Assembly (NCBI GenBank): GCA_018398585.1
Contig: JAGTTD010000022.1
Location: forward strand, 8,967,501-9,031,500
Length of the DNA: 64,000 bases
Source: Simmondsia chinensis
Taxonomy: Eukaryota > Streptophyta > Magnoliopsida > Caryophyllales > Simmondsiaceae
Reading direction: 5' to 3'
Of the stretch, positions 55,291-64,000 are shown piece after piece; within the stretch, counting starts at the first letter, position 1; the number at the start of each line of letters is the position of its first letter. The notes under the pieces were generated by a model. The model had not been told where the DNA came from. It did not search any database and saw nothing but the letters and a program-made list of their open reading frames with translations. The translations under genes and the position numbers were made by a program.

Positions 55291-56274
55291 GGTTTTATAG
55301 GGTATTATCACAAGTTTATGGCTGGATATGGATCAATTGCTAAGCCTCTAACTGACCTGCTTAAGAAGGGTGCCTTCCATTGGTCAGATAAAGCACAAGA
55401 AGCATTTGAATCCCTGAAGTCTACCATGAGTCAAGCTCCAGTTCTTACAATGCCAGATTTTACTGAGGTATTTGTGTTGGAGACTGATGCTTGTGGTGTT
55501 AGAGTTGGAGCAGTACTTTCTCAAAAGGGTAGGCCAATAGCCTATCTTAGCCAAGCCTTAAGTCCAAAACATCAAGCACTAGCAACAAACGAGAAGGAGT
55601 ATCTTGCAATCCTCCTAGCAGTTAAGAAGTGGAGGCATTATCTAGATGGACATAGATTTGTCATCAAAATAGATCATCAAAGCCTCAAATACTTACTAGA
55701 GCAGAGAATTATTACTAGAATTCAAAAGAAAGGGCTGCCGAAGATGTTGGGCCTGGATTATGTGATTGAATATAAAAAAGGCAAGGAAAATGCAGCTACC
55801 GTTGCCTTTTCACGCAGGTTAGAGGGTTGTGAACAGGGCCATTGTGGTTCAATTTCAGTAGTAGTTCCAGCCTGGATTGAAGAACTGTACAAGTCTTATG
55901 AGGGTGATTTGTTTGCACAAGAACATATAGCTTCATTCAGTATTGGCGTGACTAAGAATCATACTTCTGATACAGAGATTTCAGTGGTGAAGGGAATCAT
56001 CAGACTCAGAGGCAAATTATATGTGGGATCTACCACTGATTTAAGGCTTCAGATAATTAGAGCGAGTCATGATTCAGCTTGGGGTGGTCATTTTGGAATA
56101 GAAGGGACCTACCAAAGGCTTAAATCTTCTTTCAAGTGGCCCGGCATGAAGAAAGCTATGATGGAATTTGTGCAAGCTTGTGAAGTCTGTCAACAAACCA
56201 AGCTTGGTGATCATAGGTATCAAGGACTTCTTCAACGTCACCTAATTATTTATGATAAGCATGGATTTCATTGA
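55276..56274 (+). pseudogene. Element D RNase H and integrase N-terminus
   Basis: One open frame of about 328 codons: LRGFLGFIGYYHKF, then RNase H with LETDACGVRVG, NEKEYLAILLAVKKW, IKIDHQSLKYLLE, and ENAATVAFSRR where the last catalytic Asp of the usual AADALSR is lost. Integrase zinc domain: SHDSAWGGHFGIEGT and CEVCQQTKLGDHRYQ. Confidence 0.92.
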
Positions 56275-57035
56275 GGGGCTGCCAAAATCAGAGGGAAAAG
56301 AGGTCATTTGGGTGGTGGTTGATCGATTTACAAAGTACAGTCACTTCATCGCAATGGCAAGACCAATAACAGCTGAGAAATTGGCTCAAGTTTTCCTTGA
56401 TCACATCTACAAGGTACCTAGGCTTCCCAAGTCCATTGTGTCTGACCATGGTAAGCTTTTCATATGCAACTTTTGGAGGAAGTTGTTCAGCTTGTTAGGA
56501 ACAACACTAGCTCTCAGTTCTTCATATCATCGTCAAAGTGATGGTCAAACAAGTGAGTTAATCAGTGCATTTAACAATATCTGAGTATGGTATTCTGTCA
56601 TCCTAAGGTGTGAGGAAGATGGTTGTCATTGGTAGAATTTTCGCACAATACTCATGCTCACGCTTCACTTGGTACTACACCATTTAAGGCTTTGCATGGT
56701 TATGATTCACCACCCCATTATTGTTACAAGGTCTTGTATCATCTTTGAGTGAGGTTTCTGACTTGCTGCAACAGAGAAGGCAGCTTATGCAACTTTTGAA
56801 AGATAATATGCACCAAGCTTAGGCCAAGATGAAACTATATGCTGACAAGAAACGTGCGGATGAGCAACTTGAGGCCGGTGACATAGTTTATTTGAAACTG
56901 CAACCTTATAGGCAATCTATAGCAGCAGTAAGGAGGAATGTCAACTTGTGTGCAAGGTTCTTTGGACCTTATAAGGTCTTGAAAAGGGTTGGCAAGGTGG
57001 CCTACAAGCTTGAGTTACCTACAAATTCTCACATA
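56252..57035 (+). pseudogene. Element D integrase core and GPY motif
   Basis: ISMDFIEGLPKSEG and VVVDRFTKYSHF carry the first Asp; SIVSDHGKLFICNFW the second. The region of the Glu (SDGQT) is shifted out of frame at about 56545-56580. In other frames GTTPFKALHGYD is recognisable. The GPY block RFFGPYKVLKRVGKVAYKLE is at about 56955-57015. Confidence 0.9.
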
Positions 57036-57319
57036 AATCATGTTTCTCATGTTTCACTCCTCAAAAGACAGGTTAAAAAGGGGCAAAGATCTTCAACACA
57101 TCATCCTGAAGTGGGTTCCCATGGTTACATGCTGCTACAACCTACTGGAATTCGAGAGCAACGAGTAAAGAAGGTGGATGACAGAGAGGTGAATGAAGTT
57201 AAAGTCACCTGGAGCAACTTGGACGAATCTTTCACTACATGGGAAGAACTTTCCTTTTTGAAGAGCTAATTTCCATGCTACTATTCTTGAGGACAAGAAT
57301 GTTCTCAAGGAGGAGGGAT
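57036..57319 (+). pseudogene. Element D chromodomain-like tail, hairpin and PPT
   Basis: VKVTWSNLDESFTTWEELSF (about 57200-57260) is the second half of a chromodomain. ATTCTTG-AGGA-CAAGAAT (57283-57300) forms a perfect hairpin. GGAGGAGGGA (57309-57318) is the PPT. Confidence 0.78.
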
Positions 57320-57671
57320 TGTTATGATTGGCTTGAAATAAGAATGTAATCAAGTTGTAGTTTCTGAATCAATGTAATGCCGTGTAAAACGTTAAATGGA
57401 TTCAGTAGATATTTTGGTTTGATCAGATATTTTTGGCGCCATGGTCAGTTATGGCGGTTGCTAGCTTGTCTTGGTTCAATGTATTAGTTTGCATATAAGT
57501 AGTTGATCAAGTGTAATAATTCAATCATTCAATGAAAATCCAACCTAATCCCTTTGTGATATTTCTCTCTCTCATCTAATTCTCTCTATACTTCTTATCT
57601 CCTTCACTTCTCTTCTCATCTAATCACTTCTTTAACAAGGTTAAGCTTCAAGTTTATCTAGAGGTTTAACA
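57320..57671 (+). repeat. Element D 3' LTR
   Basis: 352 bp, TGTTATG...TTTAACA, followed by gaact. Confidence 0.95.
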
Positions 57672-58760
57672 GAACTCTATAAGATGACACTATTGTGGTG
57701 AACACGGGCATATTGTGTAAAAATGTTCTTTTAAAAAACATTTGACAAAAGTAATGATTGCTTGGGTTCCAAAGGGATCTCGACCACGAAATTATAAGTC
57801 TAACAACAAAGGACCCGTAAAAATTTGGGTACAAAAAATAAGCTATATGAGTATGCTTGACAGTTGAGAAGAAAAATCATAAATGGTGCTTGGATAATAG
57901 TTTCACAAGTTATATAACAGGAAAACAATTGTAGAACACTTCTATAAAACAAAGGAAAGGAAATCTAACTGTTAATTAGAAGAAACGAAAAATTATTTGT
58001 ATCAGTATTGTTGCTCCTTTGTTGATGGTCTTATGCAAAATTTTGAAAACATTAGTGTACTATATGATTTAGTTTGTTGTGTTCAATCTTGAGCCATCTA
58101 AATATGTAGTGGTGCATGCTTAAATAAATGAATTATTACTTGACCACTTAGAATGTAATAATGTCTATATGATTGATCTTAAATGTACGAACTGTGTGAA
58201 ATGTTTTAGTGTCTCAAATGAAAATGATCCTTGAATTTAAAATAGAAGATTTGGACATGCTAGTATGGACTTAATTTCAAAACTTTCAAAAACTGATCTT
58301 GTTAGAGGATTACAAAAGCTAAATTTTGAAAGAGATCATATTTATAATGTATGTCAATATGGCAAACAAATTAGATCTCCGTTCAAACCCAAGAATGTAG
58401 TTTCAATATCAAGGCATCTTGAACTCTTACATATAAATCTGTTCGGTCATATTCATCATTTAAGCCGTGGTGGAAAGTGATATGGACTTGTAATCGTTGA
58501 TGATTACTCTTGTTTTACTTGTTACTTATTTCTTTCTTATAAGCACGAGGCATTTGAAAAATTAAAAAAGTTTTGCAAAATAGTAAAAAAATGAAAAAGA
58601 TTTGAAAATCATTTCAGTTAGAAGTGACAATGGAAGGGAATTTGAAAATTACAATTTCAAAAAATATTGTGATTACATTGGAATCAACCATAATTTTTCA
58701 TCTCTAGAACTCCTCAACGAAATGGAGTAGCTTAGAAAACAAATAGAACTCTTGAACAAA
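57672..58760 (+). pseudogene. Element H gag zinc knuckle, GAG-pre-integrase and integrase
   Basis: HYCGEHGHIVxKCSF near 57690-57735 is a CCHC knuckle whose first Cys is a TGA stop. VMIAWVPKGSRPRNYKSNN follows, then a degraded protease region (LDNSFTSYITG where LDSG is expected). RRFGHASMDLISKLSKTDLV, VCQYGKQIRSPFKPKNV, and LLHINLFGH (first catalytic Asp replaced by Asn) are clear. VRSDNGREFENYNFKKYCDY keeps the second Asp. TPQRNGVA is followed by a TAG where the catalytic Glu would be. The sequence ends at NRTLEQSFKAN, where the tandem array starts. Confidence 0.88.
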
Positions 58761-60640
58761 GCTTCAAAGCAAATTTGTCCATTTTATGATGGTAGTTTGT
58801 GTTATGTGAACTTAATTAACAAATTATTTGGTAGTTCATGTTTGTTATTAGCCCATGTCTCTTGTCTGTTAGTGATTAGCGGTCCTAATTCAGCTCTTCG
58901 CTATATTGACTCACTATACCCATATTTTGAATGATGTTTTGCTAGATTGATGAATCTAGAAAGTGAATTTGCCCCTTCTATGTTGGTAGTTCGTGTTTGT
59001 TATATGCTCATGCTTGTTGTTTGTCAGTAATTGACAACCCTAATTCAGTTCTTGGCCATATTGACCCACTATATTTAGATTCTTAATGATCTTTTACTAG
59101 ATTTACAAAGCTTCAAAGTGAATTTGTACCTTTTACAATTTTGGTTCATGTTATGTTGATTGAATTACCAAATTATTTGGTAGTTCGTGTTTGTTATAAG
59201 CCCATGTCTTTTGATCGTTTGTGATTAACAACCATAATTTGTTTCTTCACTATATTGACCTGCTATACCCAGATTTTGAATGATTTTTTAATATATTGAC
59301 AAAGCTTCAAAGCGAATTTTTCCCTTTTACATTGGTAGTTCGTGTTTTGTTGATTGAATTAACAAATTAGTTGGTAGTTCATGTTTGTTATTAGCCCATG
59401 TTTGTTGTTTGTTTGTGGTTATTGACCCTAATTCAGTTCTTAGCTATATTGACTCATTACGCCCAGATAATGATTGATGTTTTACTTGATAGACAAATAT
59501 TCAAAGCGAATTTGTCCCTTTTATGCTGGTAGTTCATGTTATGGTCACTAACTTAACAAATTGGATGGTAGTTCGTGTTTTTTAAAAGCCCATATTTGTT
59601 GTCAGTGATTGAAAACCCTAATTCACTTCTTTGCTACATTGACACACTATACCTAGGTCTTGAATTATTTTTTTCTAGATTGACAAAGCTTAAAAGCGAA
59701 TTTGTTTCTTTTACATTGGTAGTTCATGTTACATTGACTGAATTAACAAATTAGTTGATAGTTCATGTTATGCTGACTGAATTAACGAATTAGTTTATAG
59801 TTCATTTTTGTTATTAGCAAATGTCTATTGTTTGTTAGTTATTAATTGTCCTAATTTAGTTCTTCGCTATGTTGACCCATTATCCCTAGATTTTGAATGA
59901 TGTTTTACCAGATTGACAATTCTTCAATGCGAATTTGTCCCTTTTATGTTGGTAATTCGTGTTATGTTCACTAACTTAACAAATGGGCTGGTAATTCGTG
60001 TTTGTTAAATGCCAATGTGTGTTGTTTGTCAGTGATTGACAAACCTAATTCAATTCTTCGCTACATTGACCCACTATACCCAAATGTTCAACGATTTTTT
60101 GCTAGATTTACAAAGCTTCAAAGTGAATTTGCCCGTTTTATGTTGGTAGTTCTTGTTATGTTCACTGAATTAACATATTGGTTGGCAGTTCGTGTTTGTT
60201 ATTAGCCCATGTCTATTGTTTGTTAGTGATTAACGACCCTAATTCAGTTCTTCGCCATATTGACCCACTACACATCGATTTTGAATTATTTTTTACTTGA
60301 TTTAAAAAGCTTCAAAGCGAATTTGTCCCTTTTATGTTGGTAGTTCATGTTATTTTCACTGAATTAACAAATTAGTTGGTAGTTCGTATTTGTTATAAGG
60401 CCATGTTTGTTGTTTGTTAGTGATTAACAACCCTAATTTAGTTCTTTGCTATATCGACCCACTATACCTAGATTTTGAACCTTTTTTACTAGATTGACAA
60501 AGCTTCAAACCAAATTTGTCTCTTTTATGTTGGTCGTTCATGTTATGCTCATTGAAGTAAAAAATCAGCTGGCGGTTCGTGTTTATTATAAGCCCATGTA
60601 TGTTGTTCGTCGACAGATTCGTGTCCTGGTTTGTGTTCGC
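58757..60640. repeat. Tandem array of about ten 193-bp monomers
   Basis: The phrase AAAGCTTCAAAGCGAATTTG recurs near 58763, 58953, 59108, 59300, 59494, 59687, 59919, 60113, 60309 and 60500. Spacings are 190, 155, 192, 194, 193, 232, 194, 196 and 191. Each unit also has CCTAATTCAGTTCTTCGCTA and TTGGTAGTTCGTGTTTGTTA. The 232-bp unit has an internal duplication of about 40 bp (ACTGAATTAACAAATTAGTT type). Monomers differ at many positions. No coding capacity is seen. The left edge abuts copia integrase. Confidence 0.9.
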
Positions 60641-62252
60641 TTCTTGGTCCATTGACGCGTTCAAGTTGCTCATTTCCATGGTTACCCAACTGGCTCCTAC
60701 TTAGCGGACTTCATTTAAGTTTCTTTTCAAGGTAAATGACAAATTCCAACACTAATATATTTGATATTGTTTTTGGGGTGTGTTATTAGTTGTATACTAG
60801 GGTTTACTAATTTATAGAGATTTTGATTAAGAACATTATTGAGTTATTTGAAATTGTTATGGATTCGGACTCTATGATTGAGTTCTACGTGGAGTTTGAG
60901 TTTGTGATTATTTTTGTATTCATTAATAATACATTGTTCAATGGTCTTCTACTATTTCAAGCTCTAGGCCTAAGATCTTGTGAAGCAATGTTACTCGGAT
61001 TTGGGAAGAAGGGTCAGGTACGGGTATGGATCCGAGGGCCGGACACTTGGATTATAAAATTCTAAGATACGAGGATCTGGTCAACAAGTGTCCTGATTTT
61101 TTTATAGGGCATGGATACAACTCGGCAAAAGAGTTTAACTTCAATCTTGGACACAAATATTAATGCCACATTTTTTTGGTAAAATATTATAATTTTAAAT
61201 CAAGATTAAGAAAGTGCATGGAACAATTTATATGTTATCGAGAAAATAGAAGAAACTAGGAGAAATTGATTTATAGATCTGTTGACAAAGAGGATCACAC
61301 GACATCAAAAATCATATTCAAGACCACAAAAAAAATGATACCCATCACCATGTACTACATCAAACTAATCAAAGTCAGGAAGGACAAAGGAAAAATTATT
61401 AAGTATAATTGATCATAACATATCTCAAAAAAAAATAAAAATAAAGAATCCCTAGTCTTTATAAGCCCACCACTATTCCCAAAGCAAAAGAATTACTAAG
61501 GTCTTTAAGCACTCTTTAAGGCTTCATATAATGGAACAGAGAAAGTACATTGTACAGTTACAAAATAAGATTAAATCAACGGCATAAGTGAATTCCTTCC
61601 AAACAATAATTATCCAAATGCTTTTTTTATTTATTTTATGTTATCCCTGCCCCTTGCTCTTATCCTCGTGGATTTCACTGAGAAAAAGCCTCTCCCTCTC
61701 CTATCTCCTCATTCTCTGCTATCTTGGAAATAAAAAGAAACATCGGGGAACTGGAAACAGGAAAGGCGACAGTAGTCACAGGTGGCAACCCTGCTCCTGC
61801 CTCCGGCCTTCGGCTACTTCTTTCACTGTGGTTGCAGTAAGCTTCCTTCTAATTAAGTTGTTTATGGGTTGTTTGGATCATCCCCTCTTGTCAAACCATC
61901 AACCTGATGCCACCAATTCAAGCAAGTGAGATTAATGATGAGAAGCTGAAGAAGTACATTTATCACAGTGCAGGTTTTCATCCTCACTTCTTTTTTTTTT
62001 TTTTTTTAAATTTCGTTTTGACCTAGTTAGAGTCGGATCGGAAATTGCCGGATCCGGTGCGTATCCTGAATCGTATCCCAGGTCGTGTCGACCCGTGTAC
62101 GTCTGGTAAAATCACGGATCTAGGTATCATTGTTGTGAAGGGTATTCTTATGCTACTAAACTCTAGTATGTTAGGCTCTATGGGGCGTATGTGATATATA
62201 GAGCAAGGAGGGTCCAAATTGGCATTTTGCACTCAGTGTGGGTAGTAGTTTC
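60641..62252. other. Unassigned AT-rich stretch
   Basis: No gene recognised. Two GC-richer patches with GGATCCG/GGTACGGG motifs lie at about 60985-61075 and, inverted, at 62028-62110. They resemble terminal parts of plant MITEs but no complete element is evident. An open stretch at 61588-61929 has no recognisable domain. Confidence 0.5.
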
Positions 62253-62653
62253 TATCATGATCCGAGATTAATCTCGAATCATGGGCTAGGGATCAAGATC
62301 AAAATAGATTTTGATCTAGGGATTAAGAGAGGTAAGAGGAGAAAAGAAGAAATATCTTGAAGATATTTGTATTATGATCAAGGTTAGGAAAGATTACAAA
62401 GAACACTACTACTTATAATAAGCTGGAGAAGAGGTGACTAAAACCTAATACAATGCACGTGGACAATTGCTCCTAACCGACATTCACCTAAGCAGCCGCC
62501 AAAAAGGACTCTAGCTAACTACCATGACCTCAACTACCTAATGGCCAACTAATAGGCCTAATAAATGACAATATTAAAGAGTCATTACTACTTATTACAA
62601 TCTTGATTTATTCATACTCACTTTCATACGCCCCATCTATTACAATAATGACA
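62253..62653 (-). repeat. Element L 3' LTR
   Basis: 401 bp, TATCATGATCCGAG...AATGACA. The terminal TG of the family is TA here. Related to K's LTR in its ends only. Confidence 0.75.
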
Positions 62654-62690
62654 ATACTCCCCCCTTAAGAGATTCTTGTCCTCAAGAATC
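62654..62690 (-). promoter_or_regulatory. Element L polypurine tract and hairpin
   Basis: On the minus strand GATTCTTG-AGGA-CAAGAATC (62690-62671), then TCTTAAGGGGGGAGTAT next to the LTR. Confidence 0.78.
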
Positions 62691-63216
62691 TTAGTACAAA
62701 GTTGAGACATTGAAGAACCCTCATTGATGTACAAGTAGGAACTGAATTTTGATGAGCCTTTGCTGAATTCTTGCAGAAGAAGAGAACTCGTGAGTAACAT
62801 TTGAATTGGACTTTGAATTGCAGCTTGAACTTGCTATTTCAGATTGGATCTGCATCTGAATTCGCTTTTGATCTCATGCTATCATTGCCAGTAGCAGCCG
62901 CATTGCTGTAGGCACTAGTGTAGTTAACAATGATGTAGCTCGCATTCAGTTCAGCTAGTGAAGTGCTATGATAACAATTGACCACATTCAGCACAACAGT
63001 TCAGAATTTGAATCTGTATAGCACAACAGCACGACACATGATCAATTGCTTATGTTATAGCAACTAGCCTAGCTCTAGCGCAGCCCACATCATCCACTGG
63101 TAACACACTAGTGGCCAAGAATACTACAGCTGTAAGCATTAAACCTCATTTCTCAATCTGAATTTGTATAGCTTAACCCTTCCTTAACTAAACCAGAGCT
63201 TAATGTTGCTGCCAAA

Positions 63217-64000
63217 TGATAAGTCTAATTTAGTATATAATTATTTATATCATTTTAATATATTTTTAACCATTTTACATCAACTTTTTACCACTTTTGC
63301 TCTGCTTTGCTCGTTGTAAACTATTTTGCTATTTTCTTGTAAAAACACCAATTTTATATTAAATCTTGCTAGGTTTTATAATTAACATTAACAAGTAAAA
63401 GCAAGATAAATCAAATAAATAAAAAAAATTAACAAAATACTTCATTTACACGCCTAAATGCAGGTTTTTACGTAAAATAACAGAATTTCACATAAAATAA
63501 CAAGTTTTTCTCACAACGCGCAGCTTGGGCGGAAACTTTTTATAGTATTTTGCATAATATAACATCAAAATAATCTATTACTTTCATTTTTGGGCAGTGT
63601 TGCAGCTGAGAAATACATAAAATAATGAAGTTTCAGCAATTTGCAGCATCAGCCGTGAGAAAGAACTAATAAGGATGAAGTTTGAAGTATTTTTTGCAAG
63701 TTTTTTTTAAGCTCAACTACTATAAATAGATGATGAAGTTGGGGTGTTTGGCATCAGTTTTTCAAACAAAAAAATCTCCAAAAGAAGTAGAAGATAGTTG
63801 GTAGAAATAGGGTGTAGGAAAGGAAGAAGTAGAAAGAAAGTTTGGTTCGTAATTCTGTATTTTTAGTTCTTTCTATCCTTTTTCTTCAATAAGTTCATAA
63901 ATTCTGTGTTAGTTATGCTTTATATTAAATTTATCATGAACTATTGTTGTTATTCCAAGGCTATGATGTAGCCTAAGTAGTAATATACGCTTATTTCTAA
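63217..64000 (+). repeat. Athila-like LTR, 5' part, running off the window
   Basis: Starts TGATAAGTCTAATTTAGTAT at 63217 and follows the Athila-like LTRs of G and the three-LTR unit through the AAGGCTATGATGTAGCCTAA block at about 63956. The TATA box TATAAATA is near 63721. Left flank ccaaa. Whether it is a 5' LTR or a solo LTR cannot be told. Confidence 0.88.

Larger units (their letters stand above)
48053..57671 (+). mobile_element. Element D: full-length Reina-like chromovirus carrying element K
   Basis: LTRs 48053-48404 and 57320-57671 (352 bp each, TGTTATGATTGG...GTTTAACA, roughly twenty differences). Flanks are aaact and gaact, a 5-bp target duplication with one change. It has PBS, gag, protease, RT, RNase H, integrase, GPY, chromodomain, hairpin and PPT in canonical order. 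Without K it is about 5.7 kb, the usual Reina size. It lies inside H between gag coiled coil and zinc knuckle. Confidence 0.95.
23158..58760 (+). mobile_element. Element H: Ty1/copia retrotransposon, heavily interrupted and 3'-truncated
   Basis: The LTR begins TGTTGATAC at 23158, is split by G after nine bases, resumes at 43805, is split by an RTE LINE and ends ...GGGCCTTCA at 46590, followed by an iMet PBS. A UBN2-type gag follows at 46605-48052, split by a (TTG)n retroposon. Element D then intervenes, and gag zinc knuckle, GAG-pre-integrase and integrase resume at 57672. H stops inside integrase at about 58760, where a tandem array begins. No RT, RNase H or 3' LTR is present. The gag/integrase order with integrase before RT is copia-specific. 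A SIRE-like lineage is only a guess. Confidence 0.85.
62253..63216 (-). mobile_element. Element L: 3' end of a K-like non-autonomous element, minus strand
   Basis: A 401-bp LTR (62253-62653) is followed by the inverse of a PPT and hairpin and then about 560 bp of internal sequence similar to K next to its left LTR. No protein domain is visible. It ends at 63216, where an Athila-like LTR begins. Confidence 0.75.

Noticed and set aside
61588..61929. Possible host-gene exon
   Set aside because: No domain, no convincing splice sites or neighbouring exon, and simple hydrophobic/Ser-rich composition.
60985..62110. Complete DNA transposon between two inverted GC-rich patches
   Set aside because: The patches share motifs but I could not align defined termini or find target duplications.

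Overview
The window is a nested transposable-element cluster from a large, repeat-rich flowering-plant genome. The evidence is the Ty3/gypsy chromoviruses and Athila-type elements, a Ty1/copia element, an RTE-type LINE, short retroposons with (TTG)n tails, primer-binding sites matching plant tRNA-iMet and tRNA-Asp, and the AT-rich background. I found no intact host gene, tRNA, rRNA or CRISPR array. Nearly all coding DNA is retrotransposon pseudogene.

Left block (1-12386, three levels deep). Element B is a small non-coding LTR element on the minus strand. Its left LTR is split by element A, a Reina-like chromovirus (1-10507, plus strand, 5' end outside the window). A's reverse transcriptase is split by element N (2540-7917, minus strand). 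N is young: its LTRs differ by about 8 substitutions and one 3-bp gap in 800 bp. It is non-autonomous and carries one 1.2-kilo-residue open frame with a gag zinc knuckle and chromodomain fragment but no polymerase.

Second block (12589-21938) holds pieces of three Reina-like elements: C (plus; LTR, gag, protease), E (minus; integrase to 5' LTR) and F (plus; RNase H to 3' LTR). E sits in F. A deletion joins C to E.

Third block (23158-58760) is a Ty1/copia element H carrying most of the rest. Athila-like element G (23167-43799, TSD gatac) lies nine bases inside H's 5' LTR. G's integrase carries a 9.5-kb unit (30147-39635, TSD aaatt) with three LTRs, the third inverted, so that both ends are U3 ends. 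This is the most unusual structure in the window. H's LTR also carries an RTE LINE (44629-46166) and its gag carries a (TTG)n retroposon (46919-47387). Reina-like element D (48053-57671) lies between H's gag and integrase and is itself split by non-autonomous element K (50917-54854, TSD gatct). H ends abruptly at a ten-unit tandem array of about 193-bp monomers (58757-60640).

Right end: an unassigned AT-rich stretch, the 3' end of another K-like element (L, minus), and the start of another Athila-like LTR running off the window.

In the elements that retain a 3' end, three Ty3/gypsy types (Reina-like, Athila-like, and N) have a small hairpin with a purine tetraloop just before the polypurine tract. 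The stem sequences differ but stay complementary. It is clear in six elements and weak in A.
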